Positions 25,236 through 34,686 of a stretch of 44,649 bases of DNA are shown here, one piece after another. The translations under genes were made by a program, and so were the position numbers. Position 1 is the stretch's first letter; each line of letters starts with the position of its first letter. Under the pieces are notes generated by a model. It was not told the DNA's origin. It did not search any database and saw only the letters and a program-made list of their open reading frames with translations. The DNA comes from a virus: the IMG/VR virus record IMGVR_UViG_3300032516_000055, positions 1 to 44,649 of that record; one strand, written 5' to 3'.

Positions 25236-26048
25236 ATGATGGATTTAGATGCTACAAAAATAAATGGTGACCCACAACCACCAGATGAAATAAATAGTAT
25301 TTTTGATGAAAATAAAACAATAATTTCAAGTTTAGGTATATCTTTTAATGCAGGTTCAATTCAACAACTTGCACAATCAATTCTTGTACATAGCATGATA
25401 GGTTCTTATTATGCAGATGGTGGTACGGCTAATTCTTATGTATTAAGTTCTGTGCCAGTAACAAGAAAAAATCCACCTTCATATTTTACAGGGATGGAAG
25501 TTTATTTTTTACCTGCCAATACAAATACTGGGGCATCAACTATAAATGTTACTGGTCTTGGTTCAAAATCAATAGTTCTTCAAGATGGTTCAACTGCGCT
25601 TTCAGGTGGTGAAATAACAATAAATATTATAACAAGATTAATTTATGATGGTACTAATTTTAGATTAGCTAATATAGACTATACTTTTGATTCTGATATT
25701 TTTGATGTTATTGGTAATAATGTAAGTTTAAAAACTGCATCTTTTGTAAGTTCTACTATAGATTTAAGTTCACATTCTAGCGATACAGAATATTCTATTG
25801 CGCACGGATTAGGCACAGATATTAAAAGAGTAGAAGTACAATGGACAGATGGAACTTATTGGTATGTTATTGCAACAGGAATTGATGCTGGAAATGATTT
25901 AGGAACAGGAGTTAGATGGAATTCTACAAATATTTATTACGGTTCTGTTAATAAAATATGCAACGGTGGTTATTTATATACAATAGGTGCAGCAACTGTT
26001 GCACCAAATTATAATCAAGGTTATTTTAGATTTTTAGCATGGAAATAA
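25236..26048 (+). CDS. Tail fibre/receptor-binding region protein (270 aa)
   Basis: It has LQDGSTALSGGEITINI and LIYDGTNFRLANID, a common tail-fibre beta-domain. The N-terminus (INGDPQPPDEINSIFDE) is the sort of helical attachment segment seen in fibre proteins. The C-terminus (GYLYTIGAATVAPNYNQGYFRFLAW) ends in an aromatic-rich beta-strand suited to trimerisation. The second Met has an equally good ribosome-site distance. It could be a short fibre or an adaptor. Confidence 0.7.
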   Translation: MMDLDATKINGDPQPPDEINSIFDENKTIISSLGISFNAGSIQQLAQSILVHSMIGSYYADGGTANSYVLSSVPVTRKNPPSYFTGMEVYFLPANTNTGASTINVTGLGSKSIVLQDGSTALSGGEITINIITRLIYDGTNFRLANIDYTFDSDIFDVIGNNVSLKTASFVSSTIDLSSHSSDTEYSIAHGLGTDIKRVEVQWTDGTYWYVIATGIDAGNDLGTGVRWNSTNIYYGSVNKICNGGYLYTIGAATVAPNYNQGYFRFLAWK

Positions 26049-26063
26049 TAGGAGATATTTATT

Positions 26064-26414
26064 ATGACAGAGGTAAATAATTTTATAGGATTAGTTGTAA
26101 ATTCATTGCCAGTTAAAATATTGACTGGACAAACTAAATCAGAAATAGTTAATGTGATGGGTTCAACTTTAAAGACTCTCATTTTACCTGCTGTTTTTAC
26201 TGGCACAGAGATAAGTTTTGAAATTTCAATAGACGGTATAACCTTTTACCCATATTACAATATAGATAATAATTTAGTTAAATTTAGTTGCACACAAGGA
26301 AGAGCTTATGGTTTTGCAGCTATTGATTTTTATTCTATTCAATATTTAAAACTTGTTAGTAATGCAACAGAAGGCGCAGAAAGAAATTTAACATTAATCA
26401 CAAGAGGAATTTAA
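26064..26414 (+). CDS. Small structural protein near the fibres (116 aa)
   Basis: An all-beta, low-charge protein. ILTGQTKSEIVNVMGSTLKT leads into an Ig/jelly-roll-like segment (ISIDGITFYPYY). Its spacing and orientation fit the fibre module, and several contractile phages have a small protein of this type here. Function not established. Confidence 0.6.
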   Translation: MTEVNNFIGLVVNSLPVKILTGQTKSEIVNVMGSTLKTLILPAVFTGTEISFEISIDGITFYPYYNIDNNLVKFSCTQGRAYGFAAIDFYSIQYLKLVSNATEGAERNLTLITRGI

Positions 26415-26417
26415 TAT

Positions 26418-28679
26418 ATGGGGAATCCAATTATCGGATTGCTTACAAGTAATATAGCAACAGCCTCAAATGTTTTTATTTTCAAAGGTTCTATCTTTAT
26501 TCCCGCAGATTTTCCTACGCTTGCAGAAGTTAAAAATGGTTGGACATATACAATAGGCGCAAATGTTACAGATAATAACCCAGCAAAAACAAATACAGGA
26601 CAATCATTTTTAATAGGTGATGAAATTGCCTGGAATGGTTCAAGTTGGACAGAATTAGGTTCAGTAGATTTATGGAAAGATGATGGAATAGATTTATTTC
26701 CTGTTACAGACGGAAGAAATATAGATTTATTATCTGCTGGATTAAAAGATACTAATGTTACTATAGCAATAAAATTAGGAGATGCTTTAAATACTTCTTT
26801 TACGACAACTAATAAAACAATTGCTGGAGCAATAAATGAACTTAAATCATTAATTACAGCTGAAGATTTATGGGATAGAGCATTATTTAGTGTCGGAATT
26901 TATTATGTTACGCCACATACTTCTGGCGACCTTGTAAAAATAAAAGACTATATGTATTTTGGTTTAGTAGATGCTTTTTCAAGAACACAAATTTGGAATT
27001 ATGAAGCAAATTCTGTAATAAGGCTAGGTTCATTGCAACAAGATGGAGATGCGCTTAATGTTACTAGCGAAGGTATTGTTGTGTACGGTCAAAATGCTCA
27101 AGGTGCTGCAATGTCAAATCTTGATTGGAGCTACTTTCGAGCAAAACCATACCGATTGGGATTATATAATGCTAAGAGTGGTGGTTATGTTGGTTATTTA
27201 TTTCTTTTAGATACACAAACAAACGAATGTTATTTAAGAGACAATGCAGGCGTTAAGACTTTTGATTTTAATCGAGCAACAGGCGCATTAACGCTAAGCG
27301 GATTAAGTCTTGCAAATGGTATTGTTCAAACTAATTCGGCTGGATTATTAAGCACAAGTGTAACTCTTCCAAACGGAACACTTGCAACAACACAAACTCA
27401 AGGTGATAATTCAACAAAATTAGCAACAACTGCATACGTTGATTCTGCTGTTAGTGCAGAAAATACATGGGATAGAGTCAATCGTAATTTAATAATTCCT
27501 GACTGGTATTTAATTCCTCATACCAGCACGGATGGTTTAATAATAGGTAATGATCTAGGTGGAGATTATTTAAAATTTAAAAATATAACTTTAGAAGTTA
27601 GAAATGTAGGCTTAGCAACTAATGTATCTATTGGTACAGATGGAAGTATTGGAAGCATATATTATGCAGGTGTGAGTACAACTAATGCTTCATATTTTAA
27701 TTTATATAATTATAGTAATGCTGTTTCTATGGCTGGAACTGAACACGGTATATATTTTAGGCAAGCATATTATGATATTTCAGCTCCAAATTTTGTATCA
27801 GAAGGCTATATTGGATTTGGTACAGAAGGTAATTGGACATCTACTGCATCGACACAAAATAGTTATTATACTGTAAGAATAGCATCTTCTGGTGTACTTG
27901 TTGATACTTTAGAAATAGGACGAAATGAATTTTTATTATACGATATAGCAGGAAATAATAATTTAGATTTTAATATATCTACAGGAGCATTTCAAATATA
28001 CGGAACATCTCCATATATTTATATATCAGACTTATTAGTAAATAATTCCATAGAATTAAATGTTAATGATTATATTGGTAATACTTTAACTAGTAGTGGA
28101 ATACCAACTATTTTTTGGGGAAGGAATAAGTATAATGCAGCATCTATGACAGATACAGGGGTATCGTTATATTTTAGTCAATGGTATTATGATATAACTA
28201 CACCTGCCCAAGCACCGTTAGGAAATATAATTTTTGCTACAGAAGGCAACTGGACATCAACAGCTTCTACTCAAGATGGATATTTCCTGCTCCAAAATGT
28301 TTTAAATGGCTCTTTAAATGATGTGTTAAAAATATCTTCTGCTGGAGTAGGAACGCTATACGGTATTTGTTCTTATAATTTTACGCCTTCATTTACACCT
28401 GGAAGTAATCAATTAGCGACTGTTGGATATGTTGAAAGTTTGCCTGGAGCTAAACCTGAAATTTTACAAGAATTAACTATTTCAAGCGATGGACAAACAA
28501 TATTTACTTTAGCACAAACTCCTTATAATTTAAGTTATACAAAATTACACTTAAATGGTCAATTACGTAGATATTTAATAGATTTTACAATAGTAGGAAC
28601 AACTTTGACTTGGCTTAATCCAGGTGGTTTAACACTGAAAGCAACAGATACGCCACTTATTGTTAATTATACATATTAA
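26418..28679 (+). CDS. Tail fibre protein (753 aa)
   Basis: The N-terminal region contains IFKGSIFIPADFPTLAEVKN and WNGSSWTELGSVDLW, then beta-strand repeats. Two modules with the pattern EGNWTSTASTQ (near residues 470-480 and 609-619) are homologous to one in the next fibre. The C-terminus (LTISSDGQTIFTLAQTPYN, then LTWLNPGGLTLKATD) is a compact beta-domain known as a fibre tip. It lacks the S74 chaperone. It probably forms the shaft or first receptor-binding fibre. Confidence 0.8.
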   Translation: MGNPIIGLLTSNIATASNVFIFKGSIFIPADFPTLAEVKNGWTYTIGANVTDNNPAKTNTGQSFLIGDEIAWNGSSWTELGSVDLWKDDGIDLFPVTDGRNIDLLSAGLKDTNVTIAIKLGDALNTSFTTTNKTIAGAINELKSLITAEDLWDRALFSVGIYYVTPHTSGDLVKIKDYMYFGLVDAFSRTQIWNYEANSVIRLGSLQQDGDALNVTSEGIVVYGQNAQGAAMSNLDWSYFRAKPYRLGLYNAKSGGYVGYLFLLDTQTNECYLRDNAGVKTFDFNRATGALTLSGLSLANGIVQTNSAGLLSTSVTLPNGTLATTQTQGDNSTKLATTAYVDSAVSAENTWDRVNRNLIIPDWYLIPHTSTDGLIIGNDLGGDYLKFKNITLEVRNVGLATNVSIGTDGSIGSIYYAGVSTTNASYFNLYNYSNAVSMAGTEHGIYFRQAYYDISAPNFVSEGYIGFGTEGNWTSTASTQNSYYTVRIASSGVLVDTLEIGRNEFLLYDIAGNNNLDFNISTGAFQIYGTSPYIYISDLLVNNSIELNVNDYIGNTLTSSGIPTIFWGRNKYNAASMTDTGVSLYFSQWYYDITTPAQAPLGNIIFATEGNWTSTASTQDGYFLLQNVLNGSLNDVLKISSAGVGTLYGICSYNFTPSFTPGSNQLATVGYVESLPGAKPEILQELTISSDGQTIFTLAQTPYNLSYTKLHLNGQLRRYLIDFTIVGTTLTWLNPGGLTLKATDTPLIVNYTY

Positions 28680-28696
28680 AAATTGAGGAATAAATT

Positions 28697-31600
28697 ATGA
28701 GTCAAAAAATTAGAGTAGAGCAAACAAAAATATCTGACGTATACACTGACCAATCTGACCCATCTGGTTTTATAGATAAAACAGCTGTATTAAGTTTTAA
28801 CAATGGTACTCGAGAATTTACAATAACTGGCTCACATGATATTTATATAAACGGTATTAAATATACAAAACCAACAACAACAATTACTATTACAAATACA
28901 ATTGGTACGCATTATATTTATTATAATTCAAGTGGTGTTTTATCATTTTCTAATGCCTTTCCAGGTTTTTATGTGCCATTAGTTGCTATTATTTATTGGG
29001 ATGGAACAAAAGGCGTATTAGCTGAAGAACGTCACGGAATAAATATGCCAGGTTCGGTGCATGAATATTTACACGAAACAGTTGGCGCAAGATATATTTC
29101 TGGATTAGCTGGAACATTTACAAATACAACATTTTCAATAGGTGCAGGTGATTTTAGTGACGAAGATAATGATTTTACTTTTTTATCTCCATTAACATCA
29201 TGTAATGTTTTTTATAAAAATGGTACTTCTAATTTTACATGGGATGGTCCGCAAACAGCACCATATAAAACAGTTACTGGAACAATTCAATATAACAACG
29301 TGAATGCTTTAGCAAATGTTAGTACATCTAATTTTGTTGCATATTGGGTATTTATAACTAATGACATCAACACACCAGTAATGGTGTTAATGGGTCAGAG
29401 AGAAGATACAACAATACAAAATGCAAGAACAAATAACACCTATGAATCTCTTGTATTAGGTCAATTACCTTATCAAGAAGCAAAATTAATTTATAGAATT
29501 ATTTATAAAAATGTTGCAGGCACTCCAACTTATCAAGAAGCTCAAGATTATAGGACAGTAAGCAATTTGCCTTCTGGGTCTTATGTTGCAACAAGTCATA
29601 ATATATTAAGCGATTTGCAAATTGCTGGAAATAGTATTACCTTTGGACATATAACTGATCAATCACAAACCCTTTATGGGTTAAAAAGTTTTAATGATGG
29701 TATTAAGGTTGATACTATAACAGAATTAACTACAGGTGCAGGAATAAATATTGAAGGTCTGCATTATGAAAATGATTATATAAATAAAGGTGGTTCAGAT
29801 AATCAAGGATTAACATTTGACGCATCAGATAATGCAACATTTACAGAAAATTTATCTGTAATAGGAAATTTATTTGTAAATGGCGATAAAGTTGCAGTAG
29901 ATTCAAGAATATCAACATCAGATTATATTCTTGCAATGAATTTTGGTGAAACAGGGTCAGTTGTAACAAGCGGGCATTGTGGTATAGAAACGGATAGAGG
30001 TTCAGGTAATCCTTATGTCAATATGTTCTTTGAAGCAAATGATGATTATAGAATTGGTGAATATTATATAACAGTTAATTATACTGGAAAAACTGGTTCA
30101 TTTAATTTGAATAATGAAGTAAAACAAGCAACAACTAATGCTACTGGTTATGTTATTTCTGATTCAGGAAGTGCTTTAAAATTAAAAGTAGTAAAAGGAA
30201 CATTTACTGATACTTATGTTATAAATAATCAAACTACAACTGGTTCTTGTACTCAATCAGGAGTACAAGTTATCACAGATGATACTCAAGCCGTTGCAAC
30301 AAGACAGGATACTCCAACATGTGGAGGAGTATCTTATTGGAATAATACGGATTTAAGATTTGATACAAACTCAAATTTTACTTTTAATTCAGTGACAAAT
30401 TCTCTTGATATAACTGGTTCAATTACTTCTTCTAATTTTATCAGTGATGTTGCTATAGGAACATCACCGTATGCTTGTACTTCAACAACTCTAAATTCAA
30501 ATCTTAATGCAGATTTGCTTGATGGACAACATGGGTCGTATTATGTAGATACTGTGAATATTCAAAGTGTAGGTGGAAGAAAAACATTCACAGATTATAT
30601 GTCTATTACACATCAAGGCGTTGTAAGTAGTATAAATACATTTCTTGCTATAACAAATACTGCTAATGCAGTTAGTATGCCTTCAACAGGCACAGCAATA
30701 TCATTTTATCAATATTATTACGACCCATCAACTCCTGCCTCAGTTATGTCCGGAGAATTAATATTTTTAACAGAAGGTAATTGGACTTCTACGGCTTCTA
30801 CTCAAAACTCATTTTTAAGATTTTCTACTGCATTAAATGGTGTTGTTCAAGAAAAGGCTAGAATAGATTCTCTTGGTAATTTTAGAATTGGAGCATGTGC
30901 AAATCTTTATAGTACAAGCGTCTGGAGTGATTTTTCCAATAATGCTTATTGGGATTCTGCAAATTGGAGATACATAAAAAATGGAGTGGCACAATTATTC
31001 CAATATAATAATTTAGGAGATTTTAGTTTTCAAAGCGCTATTTCTGGACTTTTAGGAAATGTTATAACTTTTACCGAATATATGAAACTTACTTATGATG
31101 GTATTTTAAAAATTGATGATATTGCTGAATTAACTACTGATGCAGGAGTTACAATAGAAGGAAATTTATTAAAAGATTCAACAATAACATCACAAAAGAT
31201 ATTTGTAACAGTACCAACAGCAGGAGAGGCTTTAAAAATTACTGGCGATTCTAGTGATAAAACATATCAAGCATTTTATACATCAATAACAAGAAAAGGA
31301 TATTTGGGAACAAATGTAGGTGGAACAGGAATTATATTACATTCAGATGCTAATGGATTAATGTTGCAAACTGCCGCTGATGATGCACATAGAGCTTTTT
31401 TATCTTCAACTGGAAATTTTGGAATAGGCACATCAAATCCATCATATAAAGTTTCAATAGTAGGAACTGATAGCAATGCTACTGCTGGACCTAATATATT
31501 AGCATATACTTCTGATGCTTATCCTTTATTACAAATTTTTAATTTTACACATGATAATATGTCAATTAATTTTGATTCTTATTATGATGGAGCAGGATGG

Positions 31601-32416
31601 AAAAGTAGTGATGCAGGTTCAAATTTTCAAATTTATAAAATTAACGATAAATTATCTTTAAATTATGATTCAGGAATAAGCCAAGGATCAACAATAACTT
31701 TTGATCCAGGTATTGTATTAACAAATACAGGTAATGTTGGTATTGGAACATCAAGCCCAGCTTATAAATTACAAATAATAGGTTCTGGTGGATTTGGTAC
31801 AGGTGCTACTATTTCTATGGATACTAGTTCAAGTGTTGCTCCTAGAGTAACCTTAACAAGTAATTATGATGGAGGAATCCTTAATCAATTACTTGTTGGT
31901 GCTGGCCAAGTATTTTTTACTACTTATTGGAGATCTTACGCTAGCAATTACTACCCTGGACTAGGAATACAAGGAAGAGTATGGATATATAGTCCATCAG
32001 ATGGGTCAACTAACGATAATGCAGAAATATTGAATCTACCAAATAATAGCGCAACCGATAGAGGTTGTGCGAAAGCTTACGCTTGGAATACATATTCGGA
32101 TTCACGTGTTAAGATTAATCAAACAGAGATAAATTATGGATTAAATGAAATAATGAAAATTATTCCTAAACGATATAAACATTATAGTTCCACTGTTTTA
32201 AATGGAAAAATAAAAATGTGTGATAATTATTCAAATACAATAGGATTAATAGCACAAGAGATTTATTCAATTATTCCTGAAGCTGTGATTAAACCAGAAA
32301 ATGATACTACAACTTTGTGGGGATTAAATTATGATAAATTTATTCCAGTTATCATAAAAGCTATTCAAGAATTAAAAAAAGAGAATGATTTTTTAAAAGA
32401 AAAAATAAAACACTAA
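28697..32416 (+). CDS. Tail fibre with peptidase S74 chaperone (1239 aa)
   Basis: A long trimeric fibre: repeated beta modules including NADLLDGQHGSYY, an EGNWTSTASTQ module and two NVGIGTSSPAYKLQ-type repeats before the end. Residues about 1134-1239 form an intramolecular chaperone with Ser1134 in TYSDSRVKINQTEI and the Gly-Leu-Ile-Ala-Gln-Glu region GLIAQEIYSIIPEAV. The chaperone cleaves itself off at this serine after trimerisation. The longest gene in the window and the probable host-range determinant. Confidence 0.9.
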   Translation: MSQKIRVEQTKISDVYTDQSDPSGFIDKTAVLSFNNGTREFTITGSHDIYINGIKYTKPTTTITITNTIGTHYIYYNSSGVLSFSNAFPGFYVPLVAIIYWDGTKGVLAEERHGINMPGSVHEYLHETVGARYISGLAGTFTNTTFSIGAGDFSDEDNDFTFLSPLTSCNVFYKNGTSNFTWDGPQTAPYKTVTGTIQYNNVNALANVSTSNFVAYWVFITNDINTPVMVLMGQREDTTIQNARTNNTYESLVLGQLPYQEAKLIYRIIYKNVAGTPTYQEAQDYRTVSNLPSGSYVATSHNILSDLQIAGNSITFGHITDQSQTLYGLKSFNDGIKVDTITELTTGAGINIEGLHYENDYINKGGSDNQGLTFDASDNATFTENLSVIGNLFVNGDKVAVDSRISTSDYILAMNFGETGSVVTSGHCGIETDRGSGNPYVNMFFEANDDYRIGEYYITVNYTGKTGSFNLNNEVKQATTNATGYVISDSGSALKLKVVKGTFTDTYVINNQTTTGSCTQSGVQVITDDTQAVATRQDTPTCGGVSYWNNTDLRFDTNSNFTFNSVTNSLDITGSITSSNFISDVAIGTSPYACTSTTLNSNLNADLLDGQHGSYYVDTVNIQSVGGRKTFTDYMSITHQGVVSSINTFLAITNTANAVSMPSTGTAISFYQYYYDPSTPASVMSGELIFLTEGNWTSTASTQNSFLRFSTALNGVVQEKARIDSLGNFRIGACANLYSTSVWSDFSNNAYWDSANWRYIKNGVAQLFQYNNLGDFSFQSAISGLLGNVITFTEYMKLTYDGILKIDDIAELTTDAGVTIEGNLLKDSTITSQKIFVTVPTAGEALKITGDSSDKTYQAFYTSITRKGYLGTNVGGTGIILHSDANGLMLQTAADDAHRAFLSSTGNFGIGTSNPSYKVSIVGTDSNATAGPNILAYTSDAYPLLQIFNFTHDNMSINFDSYYDGAGWKSSDAGSNFQIYKINDKLSLNYDSGISQGSTITFDPGIVLTNTGNVGIGTSSPAYKLQIIGSGGFGTGATISMDTSSSVAPRVTLTSNYDGGILNQLLVGAGQVFFTTYWRSYASNYYPGLGIQGRVWIYSPSDGSTNDNAEILNLPNNSATDRGCAKAYAWNTYSDSRVKINQTEINYGLNEIMKIIPKRYKHYSSTVLNGKIKMCDNYSNTIGLIAQEIYSIIPEAVIKPENDTTTLWGLNYDKFIPVIIKAIQELKKENDFLKEKIKH

Positions 32417-32437
32417 TTTAAGGAGGATTTTTTTGTA

Positions 32438-32917
32438 ATGAAATTTAAAAAAAAAGAATTATTTATTCTGTTTCAAAATCTTGAAAAATTAAATGATTTA
32501 GAAGGCATCAAGTTTGCTTATGCTATATCAAAGAATAAAAAAATGTTAAAAGATGAAATAGAATCATTACAAGAAATCATAAAACCTTCAAAAGAAATAG
32601 AAGAATATGAAAGAAAAAGAATAAATCTTTGTGAAAAATATGCTGAAAAAGATAAAAATAATAAACCCATTATTGAAGATAATCGTTATAAGTTTATTAA
32701 TGACGATAAAGATAAATTTGAAAAAGATATTAAAATTTTGATGGATGAAAATAAAGAATTGTTAGAAAAACAAAACAAAAAGAATGAAGAATATTTAAAA
32801 CTTTTAGAAGAAGATATTGAAATTAATTTATATAAGATAAATAAATCAGATATTCCAGAAAAAATAACACCAAGACAATTAGATTATATAATTGATTTGA
32901 TTATTGAGGATAAATGA
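32438..32917 (+). CDS. DUF1617-like phage protein (159 aa)
   Basis: The pattern LEGIKFAYAISKNKKMLKDE, then EYERKRINLCEKYAEKD, and an acidic lysine-rich C-terminal half, is that of a small phage protein family often placed just after fibre or tail genes. It is largely helical with a strong ribosome site (GGAGG). The role is unknown; it may be a tail accessory or chaperone. Family name from memory. Confidence 0.65.
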   Translation: MKFKKKELFILFQNLEKLNDLEGIKFAYAISKNKKMLKDEIESLQEIIKPSKEIEEYERKRINLCEKYAEKDKNNKPIIEDNRYKFINDDKDKFEKDIKILMDENKELLEKQNKKNEEYLKLLEEDIEINLYKINKSDIPEKITPRQLDYIIDLIIEDK

Positions 32918-33234
32918 TGGAAGTATTAAATAATACTGTTTTCCCTATTGCCGCTTGTGTTGCAGTCGCTAGTTTTTGTGCGTATGTTGTAAAATTTTTT
33001 ATGACATTATATATGAAAACTACTGAACAATTATCTGAGAATACTAAAAATAATTTAAAACTATGTGAGAATATAATTGAAAATATGAAAATATGGCAAG
33101 ATAATAGTAATACTGCTCATAAATATATCAGGGAAGAGCATTTAAAACAATTAGAATTACTGATTGATATTTCAAATAAATGTAATTGTAAAATTATAGA
33201 CACTGAAATATCAAATAATAATCATAAACAATAA
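32914..33234 (+). CDS. Small membrane protein, holin-like (106 aa)
   Basis: One strong transmembrane segment (residues about 7-33: FPIAACVAVASFCAYVVKFF), then a helical coiled-coil tail with cysteines (CNCK near 90). The layout resembles YvrJ or BhlA/UviB-type phage holins. It overlaps the previous gene by 4 bp (ATGA) and precedes the holin gene directly. Probably part of the lysis cassette. Confidence 0.65.
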   Translation: MMEVLNNTVFPIAACVAVASFCAYVVKFFMTLYMKTTEQLSENTKNNLKLCENIIENMKIWQDNSNTAHKYIREEHLKQLELLIDISNKCNCKIIDTEISNNNHKQ

Positions 33235-33245
33235 TAGGAGGATTT

Positions 33246-33596
33246 ATGGATTTAATCAAACAGTTAATGCCATTATTATTAATGGGTCTTATCTCAATTG
33301 CTATACCTTTAGTTACTAAATTTTTTATTGATATGCTTAAATCAAATAAGAAATTGAATGAACATATATTAATTAAAGAAGCTGTCTTTGCTTTTGTTCG
33401 TTATGCAAGTGAACTACTTGGAGCTAATACAAATAGGGGTGAAGAGAAACATAAACTTGTTAAAGATTTAATTTTAAAGAATTTTCCAAATGTTACAGAT
33501 GAACAGGCAGATGTTTGGATTAAATCTTGTGTAAAATCTCTCAAAGAAGGAATTGATTTAAACTTGGGGGAGTCGGGAAAACCAGTTACAAAATAA
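33246..33596 (+). CDS. Holin, LLH family (PF09682-like)
   Basis: 116 aa. The N-terminal hydrophobic segment (residues 3-31, IKQLMPLLLMGLISIAIPLV) is followed by a short conserved helical region (KHKLVKDLILKNFPNVTDEQ, then ADVWIKSCVKSLKEGID), the usual pattern of the LL-H holin family. It makes membrane pores that release an endolysin; no endolysin gene is visible next to it. It is the last gene of the rightward block. Confidence 0.8.
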   Translation: MDLIKQLMPLLLMGLISIAIPLVTKFFIDMLKSNKKLNEHILIKEAVFAFVRYASELLGANTNRGEEKHKLVKDLILKNFPNVTDEQADVWIKSCVKSLKEGIDLNLGESGKPVTK

Positions 33597-33632
33597 TAAA
33601 AACTGTCAATTTTATTAGTAAACATTTAGAAT

Positions 33633-33653
33633 TTGGAGAATTTTATACTCCAA
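33633..33653 (+). terminator. First hairpin after the late block
   Basis: TTGGAG (33633-33638) pairs with CTCCAA (33648-33653) around a 9-base loop and is followed by TTT. It may slow or partly stop late transcription. The following 100 bases up to 33758 are AT-rich with no recognisable gene. Confidence 0.5.
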
Positions 33654-33758
33654 TTTCACATACAAGATACACTGGTTTTAAGTTTTCTTTTTTATGGATT
33701 TTTATTTTTTTAATTTTAAATTTTAATATTTTAAACCCTCGCAATAACACACACACAT

Positions 33759-33788
33759 AAAAGGGAGGTTAAATTTCTCCCTTTTTTT
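33759..33788. terminator. Bidirectional terminator between late and early blocks
   Basis: A 9-bp perfect stem, AAAAGGGAG (33759-33767) with CTCCCTTTT (33777-33785), and a T-run. The A-run on the other side makes it work for the leftward genes too, since gene 33787-33999 ends here. It insulates two convergent operons. Confidence 0.85.
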
Positions 33789-33999
33789 ATTCTTTATTAT
33801 ATACTTCTTTAATTCTATTGTTAGTATTCCTAATCATAAAATTTAATTTTTTAGCTACTAATTTCCATACTAATTTTTCTGCATCACATAATTTTTCAAA
33901 AGGTATTTCTTCGTTAATTAGACCATATTCTTTAGATAAACATTGATATTCATTTTGTAAAAATAATGCCATGTGATAATCAAATATATCTTCAACCAT
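33787..33999 (-). CDS. Hypothetical protein (70 aa)
   Basis: A helical, charged protein (EKLCDAEKLVWKLVAKKLNFMI) with an AGGAGG ribosome site. It is the last gene of the leftward early block and stops inside the bidirectional terminator. No motif recognised. Confidence 0.6.
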   Translation of the reverse strand: MVEDIFDYHMALFLQNEYQCLSKEYGLINEEIPFEKLCDAEKLVWKLVAKKLNFMIRNTNNRIKEVYNKE

Positions 34000-34044
34000 T
34001 TAGTTATTTTCCTCCTATTATTTTTTATTACTTCTTATTTCGTG

Positions 34045-34155
34045 ATAGGAGTATATAAGCTGAGTACTCAGCCTCAATACTCCTATTTTAGGGCTCACGT
34101 ACATACCAGGAATCCCCAGTATGTAATAAATATTACTAGATTGAAGTTTTACTTC
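34045..34155. other. Structured non-coding region with nested palindromes
   Basis: In the 174-bp gap between two leftward genes. (a) ATAGGAGTAT (34045-34054) pairs with ATACTCCTAT (34077-34086), and inside it lies a perfect 14-bp palindrome GCTGAGTACTCAGC (34059-34072). (b) ACATAC (34101-34106) pairs with GTATGT (34119-34124). (c) GAAG/CTTC (34143-34155). GC is higher than the flanks. It could be a structured RNA, a terminator pair or a DNA site (replication or packaging). Confidence 0.65.
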
Positions 34156-34173
34156 TCTAATACTCTAATAATA

Positions 34174-34668
34174 TTATAAATTAATATGTTTAGATTCCAT
34201 CTTATTTATCATTTCCATTTTACCATCTAAATATCCTTCTTTCTTTGCAATTTCAAGAAATTTATCTTGTATTTTTTTACAATCACTACATTTAGAAATA
34301 CTTAAATCTTCTTTTGTTGATAATCTATTTATTTCAATATCTTTATTACTTATTTCTTGTTTTAAATGTTCTTTTTCTGCAATACATAATGCCAAATTTG
34401 TTCGTAAAGAATCTAATTCTTTTGTAAGATTTTCTAACATTATATTCTTATCTTTATCTATTTGCGTCATAAATTTTTTTTCTAAAGTAGGGTATAAGTC
34501 TTGATAATCCTCAATAGATGTTTCTAAAAAAGGTAAATTATTCATGTCTTCTTCTGGTTTTATTTCTCTAAACATTGGTTGTATAGCAATAAACTTTTTT
34601 TCATTTTCATATTTAGTTACAAACAATTTAATCTTTTCACCATTAACAATAAAAATTTGTTTTACCAT
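34174..34668 (-). CDS. Coiled-coil hypothetical protein (164 aa)
   Basis: The N-terminal 55 residues are beta-rich. A long coiled coil (about 70-125, LTKELDSLRTNLALCIAEKE) and a CSDCKK motif near 130 follow. AGGAG ribosome site. It lies after the hexapeptide-repeat gene and is probably on the same transcript. No family recognised. Confidence 0.65.
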   Translation of the reverse strand: MVKQIFIVNGEKIKLFVTKYENEKKFIAIQPMFREIKPEEDMNNLPFLETSIEDYQDLYPTLEKKFMTQIDKDKNIMLENLTKELDSLRTNLALCIAEKEHLKQEISNKDIEINRLSTKEDLSISKCSDCKKIQDKFLEIAKKEGYLDGKMEMINKMESKHINL

Positions 34669-34686
34669 AAATTAATCTCCTATTTT

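Noticed and set aside
25236-32416. Diversity-generating retroelement acting on the fibres
   Set aside because: No reverse transcriptase and no template-variable repeat pair were found.
33973-34179. Rightward 68-aa ORF
   Set aside because: It covers the start of a leftward gene and the structured gap, with no ribosome site.
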